Below are positions 1 to 11,055 of a DNA stretch of 64,000 bases, one piece after another. Origin of the DNA: Dimorphilus gyrociliatus (Eukaryota > Annelida > Polychaeta > Dinophilidae). Below the pieces are notes generated by a model, which searched no databases, had not been told where the DNA came from, and saw only the letters and a program-made list of their open reading frames with translations. Position 1 is the first letter of the stretch; every line of letters starts with the position of its first letter. The translations under genes and the position numbers were made by a program. The stretch spans positions 310,001-374,000 of the forward strand of contig CAJFCJ010000002.1 of assembly GCA_904063045.1 (NCBI GenBank). Reading direction: 5' to 3'.

Positions 1-1576
1 GGCTACAAACTCAAAACTATGCCTTCTTCCCGATTTTTTCTTATATAAGTAGCTGATAGCTGATACTAGAAGTAATGTTATAAGACTTATCAGCATCGAT
101 AATGTTTTATAAGGGAAGTTTTGAGTTCCTGCATCGTAATAGGGATATTCAATAAGTGCAGGAATATCCAAGTCTTTATCACCTCCGGATAATCTGAAGA
201 AAATACCGACAAGAAAACCTGCAATTGAACCCCATTTTTCTGTGTATGGAACATGTACAGCACAAATTAACTGAGGTAAAATGATTACGTAGCACAGATC
301 AGAGCTGAGGTACCAAAGAGTATAAACTGAATCTATCTGGATAGCTAATGCACAGGCGGCTGCTGCTATAAAGAAAATAGCCAATCTAACAATCCAGATT
401 AATTCTCGATCTTTTACGTTTCGACGAAAGCAAACAGACATCAAAGGATCATAGATATTTTTTGCAAACATGGAAGAAGCCGAGAGAATAGAAGAATCAG
501 CCGAAGACATCACTGCAGCACTAATAGCTCCTAGGCCTATGACCGCTACTGGAACTGGCGTTAAATATTCTAGGACATAAGGCAAAATCAAAGAAGAACT
601 AGCATCTGGCATTGCTTGCTGTTGACCAGCAACCATTTCCATTTTTAGCTTCCCGTAATATTTATAATCTGTTTCATTCCATTTAGTTGATTTTGCTATT
701 GCACCAACTAAAATGGCAGGAATGGCCATAATTAAACAACCGAGTGCACCGAAAAATGACAATAACTGAGCTACCCGTTCATTTTTTGCTGATAAAACTC
801 TTTGAAAATATACTTGCCAAGGTATACCTCCAAATATTAATAATAAGGCATTCTCGGACCACAAAGACCATCCTTCTTTTTCTGGAAGTTGGTCTGCATC
901 CCACCAAGTTGTAAATGTATCACTTATGCTTCTAGTTGCAGAATTTGTAAGTGCAAAAGGTATGGCCAGCCATAAGCCAATTAATATGCAAAATAATTGA
1001 ATAACGTCTGTGAATGCAACTGAAAATAACCCTCCGAACAACACATATGTGATGGCTACTCCAGCTGATATAATTATGGACCATTTATGATCCAAGGCTA
1101 TTATAACTGACAAACTAGCTCCAAGAGCATTTAAAATAGCTGCAGACCAAAATATTTCGCCCATAAGTGCTGGTATATAGAGTAAAGCAGCCATTATTCG
1201 TCCAAACCGAGCTTCAAAAGCATCTAACATAGTTACATATCCTGCTTTTCTCATTGACTTCGCAAAGATTAGACCCCCTAAACACAGGCTTATTGAATAT
1301 CCAATGGGCGCTTGGGCCCATATTAACCCACTCGTATAAACACTTTCCGCTGTGCCGTTAATATAACCTCCACCAACCCATGTGGCAGTCATGGTGAAAG
1401 TTCCTAATAATAGTCCAATGTTTCTTCCTGCCAGCATCAAATCCTCTTTATTGGTACCCGATACCTTACGTCTTCTACAGCAGCTAGCAATTATCCCTAT
1501 AACAACGATAAGAGCGTAGAATAAAACAAGGGCGACAAGACCCCATGTTTTAAGACTTTTCTCTCTTAAACCTGGA
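1..1576 (-). CDS. SLC5A7: High-affinity choline transporter (SLC5A7/CHT), 3' end beyond window
   Basis: Sodium-coupled choline uptake transporter of cholinergic terminals, in the SLC5 sodium/solute symporter family. One open exon of 525 codons runs off the left edge, so roughly the last tenth of the protein is missing. It begins just inside the first membrane helix (TWGLVALVLFYALIVV). The family stretch AGRNIGLLLGTFTMTATWVG follows, then GGGYINGTAESVY, ALMGEIFWSAAILNALG and ISAAVMSSADSSILSASSMF, all typical of CHT rather than of glucose or vitamin SLC5 members. The 5' edge is an acceptor (CTCTCTCAG, AG at 1577-1578) leaving one base to finish a split codon, so the initiator ATG lies in an upstream exon I could not place. 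A coding exon longer than 1.5 kb is unusual here, since most exons in the window are near 100 bases. Confidence 0.93.
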
Positions 1577-3224
1577 CTGAGAGAGAGAAAAATAATGGAT
1601 TTTAGTTCTTATCCTGTAAAATTCTTATTTAAAAATAATATCTCAAACAGGATTCAATATGAATAACATTCACCTGGAATTATTTGTATAGTTGTTGATC
1701 TGAGTTACTTGAGTTATTTGAGTGATTTGAGTTGTTTTCTCCATTGTTTGTTGATTATTTTATAACTATTGAAAAAATAGCGAATCTTTAAATCAATAAT
1801 CTTCTATTTTAAATCTTTGTCAGCAGCAAAATAGCACGATATCAAGGCTTTAAATCTTTAAAGTCGTCCGCTCTTTCATCTATATTTCAAAAAAGTGTTG
1901 TTGCTTCCCTTTTGAACAGTATATGGCCAGTTAAACCAACATATTGAGGAATTTTATTGGCTTGACTTCTTTGCTACTATAACTCAATACGGAAATATTG
2001 AAAGTGAAAAGGAATTAAACGTGAATCAGATTAACTTTTTTTCATTATACAGCCAACGAGAATTATTCTCTACGCTAAAATGCTAATATAGGATTTATGT
2101 AAGCAGTATTTAAGCTTAGAAAATACAAGGTTATAAATAAAATTCATTCTATAATTGATCTTATTCTCTCTTCTTCTTCCTACTCTCTTTTCTCATTAGC
2201 CTTATTGATGTAATTTTTTTTTATCTATTATTCTTTTCATTTACACTTTTTTCAATTGTTGAGACTAGTTTATTATCACTGGAATATTTTCATACGCCTA
2301 GACAAGAAATAATATTGGTATTCTAAATAAACTACCAAGATTTTCCCCCTTCCTACGTAACTGAAATAACGTCTTTATTCACTAGTAAGCCTATAGAGGT
2401 GATCTTAAATTGCTGCCCTACGATAATATGTACATAATTAATAATTTATTTTTCTTAAATGCGCAATGTTAATAAAATAGAAAGAATAAGAAGAAAATCT
2501 GAATTGAAAGAGAAAAGGGACAAAAAAAAATAAAATTTGATCGAGTATTAGAATAAATGGAATAAAGAAATAAAATAAGACTATTCCCCAACCTCCAGGC
2601 CAAGTATTCCTTGATGATATTATAGAAACATTAAAAGGCTAAGTAGGGAACTGGTATATTCGATTAAAGCTCATCTACCCTTGAATTATATAATTTTACG
2701 ACATTCTTTTATCTCTTTTTAAAGCTAAATCTAGTAAGGAATATATAATACATAAACATGTCTTCATTTAACGAAAAACTCTAAAAGTGTACAGGAGCTG
2801 TAGTGTTTTTTATGTGTTGTATAAATATACAACTACATATATAAAAGATATGTTCGTACTTTTAAGTGACAATAAACCATTATTGTGGCACTCTTATGTA
2901 TTATTAAATATTTGCATTTGGTACTATTATCATAGTGTTGAAAATATTTTACTAAGTGCTTTATAAACCATTAGATGGCGCTTATGAAGAATTTATATCT
3001 CAACATTCAAGTTTAGTGGTAACGATTTGGACTGTTGAATGAACTATTCAAGTCTTTTTTTGGTAGATTTAATAGAGATGGAAATGACTTTGGTCTGCTC
3101 AAAGAAGTCAATGGTTTGTTGTTCAATTCCATTTCTAGTCGTAATCTAACAGTTTTACACCTGTTGATTTGAATAGTACTGTCTTAATAAGGGTCTTATA
3201 AGATGTAGCCTTAAATTATTGTTT
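1577..3224. other. Non-coding stretch upstream of the choline transporter
   Basis: AT-rich sequence that should hold the first exon and promoter of the choline transporter. I found no convincing short exon with an ATG and a phase-2 donor. It also contains one copy of the recurrent word AGATGGCGCTT at 2973-2983. Confidence 0.6.
2973..2983 (+). promoter_or_regulatory. Recurrent intergenic word AGATGGCGCTT, copy 1
   Basis: One of five plus-strand copies of AGATGGCG(C/T)T in this window, all between genes. The core matches the AGRKGGCGC-type core known for CTCF in bilaterians. The function is inferred, and no factor binding is shown. Confidence 0.3.
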
Positions 3225-3676
3225 TTACCTATTTTTCTTAATAGGAGTACTCAAACGTTCCCAGTTCGACATATGACATTCTCTCGATTGAACAACATCC
3301 TCTGCTTCCGAATAGTCCGTGTTTGAACGCTTAAATTCGTGTCCGCAAAAAGCTTGAACTTTCTCAGTAGTCTGTTGTTGTCTTTCGTATTCTAGTTTCT
3401 TTGCAATAACACTTAAAAAGTTGCATTTATTTGTCTTAGGTAGAACTCTTTGCATCTCACTTTTAAAGGTTCTTTTCTCCGAATCTAAAACACTACAGCA
3501 CATCTTTTTCTCTTTTTCAACACCTATAAAAAAAGCGAAATGATTAAGGAGAACTCTATCTATGATAGAAATTTACAAGAAAATTTTTTCTGAAGTAGAA
3601 TATCCTGGCGATATCTATCTTTTGAAGCATCGTCAGAGAGTTCCCACCATCTAAGCTTCTTATCATTAGTCGACAT
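3225..3676 (-). CDS. Small two-exon gene, 132 aa, unrecognised
   Basis: Exons 3577-3676 and 3225-3523, joined by a 53-base intron (donor GTAAAT, acceptor TTTTTTTATAG); the junction restores a Cys codon and the frame stays open from ATG to TAA. The protein starts MSTNDKKLRWWELSDDASKD. It is charged throughout, Lys/Glu-rich, with four Cys in the second exon and no signal peptide or membrane segment. I recognise no domain. A small cytoplasmic or axonemal protein is possible, but that is only an impression from size and charge. The matching splice phase over two exons is the main evidence that it is real. Confidence 0.55.
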
Positions 3677-4715
3677 GATAAATGGCGTTAAAGTGGAAAA
3701 TCTAAATCAATGTACTGTTTATTAGTTACTATGGACATCAACATAGGTGTTAATCAGTTGCTATGGTATGTTATTGAAATGCGTTAAATCTAATTTCTAT
3801 ATGAATATGCATGCCCAAATATTTCTTAGGATTATTTAAGGAGGAAGACCAATTCGTCTAATTAAATGTATAAGAGGAAACTAGATATCAATGATTAATC
3901 TAATTCCTTTCTCTTCCTTACCCTCGAAGAACAAGTTTCTAAATAAATAGAAAGAGATGAGAAAATAATATTAAAAAAACACCTATACAGACTGAAGTTG
4001 TGCTAGTTTGCTTTTAGCAATATAGCAAACATTTTAGGCCTATTTGACATCTAATAAGGTATAAAAGAGAGAAAAAAAACATAATTATTTCCTGTGCAAT
4101 TGATTATTTTATGTTAGTACAACATGTTCTAATAATTTTTTTTAATATTAAATTATAATCATTAATTAATAAGGGGAAATTTTTTTACATGTGTGAAAGT
4201 TAATTAGCGTAATTATAATACCGTTCGTTTATATTTAGAGCGAATGAATAATCGATTCTAGCACTGTTACCTAAAAAAATTCCAAGTAACGCGTACATAT
4301 GAGATCGGTAACCCCCTAACTAATCAGTTCCGTAAGCTGTAATTTATAATATTGATCCTTTTGGATTGTTTTATGTATATCTCATGTATTTTCGTCTAAA
4401 TTCCCTACACGTAGTTATTTTCTTACGTATAGTTAATGAATATATTAATTATAATATTCATGATATCTTCGCATCCGTATTTAATGTTTACAGTGTTTAT
4501 TTATCCCCTAAAAGTTTTAATAAAATGATTCGATAATTTATTAATATATCTATATATGTATATTACTCATTTGTTTCAATTATTTTCAATGATTGTATAG
4601 GATTGAAATGTATAGGGTAACATTCTATCTGCTACTAACAAACACAATACAATTTCCACTAGACATTACGATGTGGTGCTGGAACATTTATGATCCTACT
4701 TCAATTCCAGTATAT
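3677..4715. other. Intergenic, nothing recognised
   Basis: AT-rich DNA between the small gene's 5' end and the oxidase's 3' end. Short frames here lack splice or family support. Confidence 0.6.
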
Positions 4716-5953
4716 CTACTTTTTTTTCGGGTACCAAAGAAGACTTTCGTCCGCTTGGCTCAAACTAGATATGCCGCAAAGTCCCATAGCGATATCTAAT
4801 TCCTTTTTCAAAATTTTTAACATTTCTCGAAGAGCGTCATCTCCCTTTAAGAGAAATAAATATTATTAGCTATATTGAATACTTATAATAAAACATTCGA
4901 AAAAATGATTCTTACAGCGCAAGCCAAGGCACTAAGAACGGGTCTGCCTAGGAAGACAACATCAGCACCGAGAGCAATAGCCTTTAAAATATCAGATCCT
5001 GTTCTGAAACCTCCATCGATGTATAACTCAACTCCTGTTCCTTTAACAACAGGAGCTATCTTCTTCAACAGATCAATAGTGGCTGGACAATCAGATAATT
5101 GTCTACCTCCATGATTAGATATCCAAATAGCGTCAACTCCTGCATTTATGGCCTCTTGGGCGTCGGAGGCTCTAGCAATTCCCTTAATGATCAATGGTAA
5201 TTTGGAGTTTGCTTTCCACCATTTAACTTGTTCCCATGTGTCACATCCATCGCCGAATACAGTTCTATCAACATTTTCATTCTTGATATAAGCTTGGAAT
5301 AAATCTTTCGGCAAATTAGGCAATCCAATCTTTTTCATGATTGCTGACTTGATGGGTCCACCAGCTTCAGATCTAAGACGGCCAGGAACAGCTCTGTCCA
5401 GGTTAAGAACGATTCCGTCCAAACCGGCTTTTTCCACTCTTTCCATAACTTCCAATTGATGTTCCTCTGTACCCAAAAATCCAGTGCAAATTAGCTTAAC
5501 ACCTTCATTTTCGGGGATTCCTTTTACCACTTCTTCCATTTTTGAGGCACTGAAGATCGTTAAACAGTTTGAAGCGCCTTCCTCACAGGCAAGTTCCATA
5601 CAACATTTTTCAGCTCCTCTGTAGAGCCATCCACGGGCTGGAGTTGGAGCAAATCCAATTGGGCATGACAAGGTTTTTCCTAACATTTTCTTTGATAAAT
5701 CTCTCTTAGTGATTCCAGCACAAGCTCTTGGCGCCAAGAGTATTCTAAGAATTAAGAACAGAAATATATTTAAATCGTATACTATAATGCTACCATAAGT
5801 TCGAACTTACTTCTTAAGGGAATCTATATTTCTCTGATGGCATTCTCCCTCGCCTGAACCACCGTACAGATAATCCTGAAACGTCTCGTCTTGGATTCCA
5901 CCTCTTGCTAGCCTTTCAAAGTCATCAATGCAGAAGATTGTTTCATCAGTCAT
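4716..5953 (-). CDS. 2-hydroxyacid oxidase-like FMN enzyme (HAO family), 366 aa
   Basis: Exons 5811-5953, 4916-5744 and 4716-4844, phases consistent, length equal to the usual ~370 residues. The family oxidises 2-hydroxyacids such as glycolate with FMN, releasing peroxide, normally in peroxisomes. The TIM barrel is complete. The catalytic set Lys235 (IIKGI), His259 and Arg262 (SNHGGRQ) sits at almost the same numbers as human HAO1, and the phosphate-binding ends DGGFRTGSDI and LGRP are present. Differences: the usual QLY motif, whose Tyr contacts substrate, is replaced by LICTGFLG near residue 132; the PTAMQ..HPEGE region reads PTPARGWLYRGAE; and the C-terminus ends PKKK instead of a peroxisomal SKL-type tripeptide. 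It may be a divergent paralogue with another substrate, reduced activity or a cytosolic location. Confidence 0.85.
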
Positions 5954-7102
5954 TTTCTCTTTTGTTTAAGTTAAGAGACAACGGAAAATAGAAAAATGTA
6001 TAATCGCAACCGAATTTCAGAATGAAATGAACAGATAAAATATTATTTCACTATTTTATAGGGAACGTAGGAGAGTATTATAAAGAGGGATACTGGTTCA
6101 TTGTTCAGTACCGAGATGTTACAATGACGGCTGTCGAATTTATCGTCAAAATTAGAAGGAGGGGCTATTTAACTTTTCAATAGATCAATCTAGATAAAAT
6201 TTTGGGACAGATGTTTCATTTTTTGTTTCCAACTAAATGCCGGTCGCACTGCGGTATTTCTACAATACAAATGTATTCAATTGTAGGCTTTTCATCAGGA
6301 CTATTTTTGTGAACTAAGACAAGCTTATAATCCAGCTTAGTTATCACAGAGGAGAAATCTCGCTTCACTTGATATTTACGTTTGATGATATGTCTGTTCT
6401 ATAATAGTTAAAAGAATAGCTGATCACCAATCATTAGAAGAGGACCTGCTTTATCAAGCATTTGAAATATAGGTGGACGTGATTTCGCTTTCAACAAGAA
6501 TCAGAGATAATTTATGATTATTCACTAACCAATCATATATGCTCTCCGCTTAAAAGTACAAACGTAAGCGCCAATTCTCAATGATAAATCAAGGTTAATC
6601 ATAAAGTAATGATATCTGGTAGCTTTTAGCTTTTTTTATTTTAACTATATACAAATAGCATATGAAAATTTCATAGATATAAACTAACATTTTCTGACAA
6701 ACAACTTCCGTTTGTCACATATTCAGAACAATAAAACTGTTACGAAAAAAACTTTTAGCTGTCTATTTCAAAAGTATATCAAACATAAATTAAGGCAAAT
6801 TAAATTTGCTTACAAATTAAAAATAACTAATACTCTATCTAGATGACATCATACAATTATTGTATCCAACAGTTTAACAAATTAAGTATATGATTCTATA
6901 ATAGAAAAAACGGTAGCCTTGACCATTCTAGAGAAAACTAGAAAACAATTGTAAGATGCATCGAGTACATGTAAAATTAAAACCATAGTGGAGGTGAAAC
7001 AGTAAACCACTCCATAAAAATTTGGCAAATGGTCAACTTTTTTATGAATTGTTTTATAAAAAAAAAAAAACAATTTGAAAAATATATTTTTTAATTTTTT
7101 CT
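5954..7102. other. Intergenic, nothing recognised
   Basis: Upstream region of the oxidase and downstream region of PPP1R8. AT-rich, with no supported exon. Confidence 0.6.
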
Positions 7103-8839
7103 TTACATGAATCCATAGGCATTTCCTGGTGGAGCCATTGGACCTGTTGGTTTTTTTCCGGGCCATGCCTCCTTTGCATATTTCTTCTTTTTTGGTTCCA
7201 TTGGGTCCGTTGGTGATTGTGGGATCATGTTAGAGTGTTTAATTGGTGATGGTTCAAATGTCTCTACTGGTATATCGTCGACATCTGGTGCCAAATTAGG
7301 GGCTCGAAGGTTGAAATTTTTAGCAATACCTATAGATTGGGGACCTGAAAAATACTCATTAATATATATAGTTCAATTTAGGATAATGTTGATAAATACC
7401 TAACACTCCGGCTAGATCATATTCGTCGAATACAGCTGCAGCAGCAGGTGAGGGCAGCACGCTGGCAGCCATTGAGCTCTTCGACCGTCCATCGATTAAA
7501 TTAGAATCTAATCGAACTTTCTATTATAAAATTAAAAATATATATCTATATATACTGTATGTATATAGTTTAACAAAACTAAACAACTAGAATAATCGGC
7601 AAACCTTCGTTGGAACAACCACTGTGTGAACAAGATTTCTGAATCTTCCGACCGCTGGATCAATATCCTCTGCAAAATAAACGAAAGTTTATGATAGGAT
7701 GCATATCAAGTAATCTGCTTACCTGGATTAATAACTTCTTCACTATCGTTGAATGATACATGAAGACTCTTTCTTTTTCGTTTGACATTTTGGTCCGATC
7801 CATCGGTTATAGCTGCAATTCGACGATTAGTCGCCGTATTAAACTCTGTTAAATTCTAAAGAAAAGTATATATAATTAGACAAAGACATTTCAGATATGA
7901 AAAATTATTACGTCCAACTCAGTTTCAGTTTCTGGTAGGCCCATTAAACCTCCCTCTAATTCTTCAGATTTTTGGTCAGATGACCTTAATATTTGTTGTA
8001 CTGACGTAGGCTTTTCCCTAATAATATAGCTATGGAGAAATAAATTATCATTATTACATTAGTGAAAAATGTACATAACTATTTAAATTGAGAAGAGCTT
8101 TAAAGCTTTCTTAAAATATTTAATTAAAAAGGCTTAGGCTATTCGTTTGAAAATTTTCAAAAAGTTTTAAGTTAAGAACGTTTGTATATTTTCTGCTTAC
8201 ATTCTAGTTGAGGCCCCAAAGTGTAGCTCACTGTCCATTTGAACAGCTTGCGGTTTCCTTGTCTCCAATCTGATAGATCCTATATACGTTCCATGAGCTT
8301 GGAAAACAAACGGTATTATGATAAAAACGTTGTAATCATAAAATTATGTAAACTCACTGCTGCCAAGATCGATTATAAATGGTCTATTCAGCTGTTTATG
8401 CCAAACCAATACAGCATGTACTCTAGAGCAGGATGCGTGATCTATACAAAAATCGCACATTTGCCGATTCCGACCGAAAAAGTATACTCTCTTCTCATCA
8501 ATCATGAGTTTCTGAAAATGTTTTTAAAAGTAGATTTCTGAGTAGTCTTATGTATAAAAAATATTACCTGTATCATTTTTGAATCTTTTTTCACATCCAA
8601 GTGAAGACCGGGTGGGGGTTTGCCAGCCCTAAAGAGAAAAACGAAAGCAAAATAAAAAAACGATTATAATGAACCAAACGAAAAATTATAAATTTATTAA
8701 TATTTTTGCACAAAGACACTGATAAAATTGATTTAACGATCTGTAAACACGAAATCTCTTTAATAAATATATAACTGTAAACTCACCATGAAGGTATTTC
8801 AAAGTTATTAATTATCTGAGGTTGGTTTTGAGACGTCAT
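7103..8839 (-). CDS. PPP1R8: PPP1R8 / NIPP1, nuclear inhibitor of protein phosphatase 1, 347 aa
   Basis: Nine exons: 8787-8839, 8568-8628, 8358-8511, 8201-8297, 7912-8029, 7723-7855, 7605-7669, 7400-7520 and 7103-7344; every junction keeps frame. NIPP1 is a nuclear scaffold that binds PP1 and, through its FHA domain, phosphorylated splicing and chromatin partners. Seen here: WAGKPPPGLHLDV near the start; an FHA domain with FGRN at about 50-53, SRVH at about 67-70 and THGT at 90-93; a basic nuclear signal KRKRK near 186; and the conserved tail EPKKKKYAKEAWPGKKP. The PP1 docking site is HVSF (about 193-196) where vertebrates have RVTF. Introns are 50-270 bases. The 5' end faces TMEM14 across 97 bases, implying a shared promoter. 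Confidence 0.95.
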
Positions 8840-8936
8840 TTTGGCATTGATACGCTTTTGGAGTACAACAAAACGGGTTACCTCTAAAAGTTAATTCGTG
8901 TATTTAACTTGGTTCCTTCATTTTGATTCCCAAGAT
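8840..8936. promoter_or_regulatory. Bidirectional promoter between PPP1R8 and TMEM14
   Basis: Only 97 bases separate the two start codons, so both 5' UTRs and the core promoter must lie in this stretch or overlap it. No TATA box stands out. This is inferred from gene layout, not from mapped transcripts. Confidence 0.6.
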
Positions 8937-9461
8937 ATGGATTTATTTAGCTATGCTTATGCCGCCCTGGTTACAGTTGGTGGTGTTATTGGTTATGTAA
9001 AAGCAGGTTAGAGTCTTGTATATCAACTGTCATTAAAAGTAACTTGCACTTTATTTTTTTACAGGTAGCACAGTCTCTTTAGGTATGGGACTCCTTTTCG
9101 GCTCTCTTTCGGCATTTGGGGCCTATAAAGTGTCAGCAAACCCTAAAGATGCTCTTTTTCTATTGTGTAAGTTTTTACTTATGTGTGTCATTTAGCTGAA
9201 CAGTTAATAACGTAGCTATCCAATAACATAAACTTAAAGGCTAAGTCTATCTATTGTTTGCCATAGGCGTTAGCGGTACCCTCGGAGCAGTGATGGGATA
9301 TAGATCATTAAATTCTGGAAAGTTTATGCCAGCGGGACTTGTTGCTAGTTTGAGGTTTGTATAAATTAAACAATTGCATGCATACTGCTACTATAATTCT
9401 TTTTATGTTTTGCAGTGCTATAACATTCCTAAGAATGGGATATAATTTATATCTATCCTAA
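8937..9461 (+). CDS. TMEM14: TMEM14-family membrane protein, 101 aa
   Basis: Exons 8937-9006, 9065-9166, 9267-9354 and 9416-9461, phases consistent. TMEM14 proteins are small four-helix membrane proteins; vertebrate TMEM14C acts in the mitochondrial inner membrane in heme synthesis. Family marks include AYAALVTVGGVIGYVKAG at the start, GLLFGSLSAFGAY in the middle, and SGTLGAVMGYR with SGKFMPAGLVA near the end. The length matches the family. Which vertebrate paralogue (A, B or C) it equals cannot be said from the sequence alone. It is head-to-head with PPP1R8. Confidence 0.92.
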
Positions 9462-10361
9462 ACCTTGAATATGTTAAATTTTCAGAAATGTGAAATATAT
9501 TTCCAAATTCTTGCTATTTACATTATGACTGCCGCAAACTTAACATATTTCTTTTTATAAAAGATACTGTTTATCTTCATTAGAAATAGAGAAATAGCGA
9601 CAAAATCCAGGTCTTTTATGATACATAATTTTAACATATGTACAGAATATGCTGTTTATACTAGTAAAATAATTCAACATCATACTCTATTAGCACTTTA
9701 ATTAATAATGATGCAACAGCAAGAGTCACTTAGTTTAATATGTAAATGTAATGGACCGTAGCTACCAGGACATTGGTTTCTCTCGGGGAAATAAACAGCT
9801 GTCCAAGTTTTCAAAAGAGTAAGGGAAGCCGCCAAATAATGCACCACTCGGAAATGTGTGTTAATAAATTGTGTCAGTTGAAGACTTAAAATTAAATGTC
9901 AATACTTTGTAAAACGAAATACTATAGCATCTTAACCTTAGTAACAAATTGTCTTTCGCATCATAAGAAATGTGTTTGAAATGATCACTTTCAAATTTCC
10001 GGAAGTAGATGGCGCTTTTACAATAATCCTATAATCTGTTAAGATTTAGCGTTTTGCTGTTACTTTAAAATAAGTAAAAAAGTAGACTTATATAAAAGAC
10101 TATAGAATACTCTTCAAAAACTCTAAAATATTGAGTTATAATTCTTGTCTTTAATAAACAACAATTAAATAATCATAATATAAAAAATACTCCTTTGTGT
10201 TATATAAAATCAACACTATATTAATTTAAGATGCTATTTTTACTTTATTAAAAAAAAATGGCAAGATATAATAATCGTTTAATCATATAAAAAAAGTAGC
10301 CTGCTAATTGTGTTTCTTTGTTAGGAAGTATCGCTGCTTTTTATGATCGGAAATTCGTCAT
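9462..10361. other. Intergenic with an ETS-like plus AGATGGCGC element
   Basis: Tail-to-tail gap between TMEM14 and the DUF1761 gene. No exon seen. It carries a 26-base element at 9991-10016 that recurs at 11231-11256. Confidence 0.6.
9991..10016 (+). repeat. Composite element, copy 1 (TTTCCGGAA plus AGATGGCGCT)
   Basis: TCAAATTTCCGGAA, two variable bases, then AGATGGCGCT. The same arrangement occurs at 11231-11256 with 24 of 26 bases identical. TTCCGGAA is an ETS-type core; AGATGGCGC is the word repeated elsewhere in the window. Confidence 0.5.
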
Positions 10362-10748
10362 CTAGAAAGGAAGTTTTAGAACATAATCTAGATAATAGAT
10401 AATAACGCAGGTGAATATAATTTTCATCAAATCGTATCCTTGTTCAATAAACCAAGAAATAATATGCTTTCCTCCGTATAAATGATGTGGTATCTGCGTC
10501 ATTATAACAATTCCACTTAGAGCTCCGATTAAGCATATCAAGGTAGATAGGGAGCCTAAATGCAGCATCCTGAAAAATATAAAAGATATATAGTCTATGT
10601 CATTTTTACTGTTTATACGAGGAAAGATATTGGAAGAATTGATAATCATGGAGGGGGATAAAATATTGCCATGTCGGTTATATCGTAATTACCAGGTGGT
10701 ATTGCGAAATTGACATTTTTTTTTTGTAGCACTTGTATACTATGAATT

Positions 10749-10798
<50 letters not shown>

Positions 10799-11055
10799 AT
10801 AAACAAGAATGGCTTATAAAATGTAAGAATTAAAAAAACATACGCCATTAAGAGCTGAATAAGCAACGCTACGGCAGCATGGGCAATTCCGGCTGAGAGA
10901 TGAACGTATGGGGAGCAATCTTTTCCAATTTCGTCAAACGACTTTCCTGGATAGCAACATTCAGCCCAAATTTTTCCAAATAATCCGGGAGACCACCAAA
11001 GAAAGCCCAAACCATTTGAAACGAAAACGGATACCAAGATAGAAGCTAATCCCAT
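10362..11055 (-). CDS. DUF1761-type four-helix membrane protein, 139 aa
   Basis: Exons 10844-11055 and 10362-10569; the junction restores an Ala codon. The protein starts MGLASILVSVFVSNGLGFLW followed by a WSP and LFGK motif, which is the classic DUF1761 opening (helix, then W-SP..FG..W). Four hydrophobic segments follow, ending with the HHLYGGK...FIEQGYDLMK region that precedes the last helix in this family. The family's function is not established. The 274-base intron contains a TA microsatellite, so reading straight through it gives a false Tyr/Ile tail. Confidence 0.82.
10751..10795. repeat. TA dinucleotide microsatellite in the DUF1761 intron
   Basis: Uninterrupted TA repeat of about 45 bases inside the single intron of the DUF1761 gene. 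Confidence 0.95.

Noticed and set aside
4593-5114. Plus-strand short frames over the oxidase 3' end
   Set aside because: They lie opposite confirmed exons of the oxidase and have no splice or family support.
10747-10843. Tyr/Ile C-terminus of the DUF1761 protein
   Set aside because: It is intron sequence with a TA repeat; splicing to 10569 restores the family's third and fourth helices.
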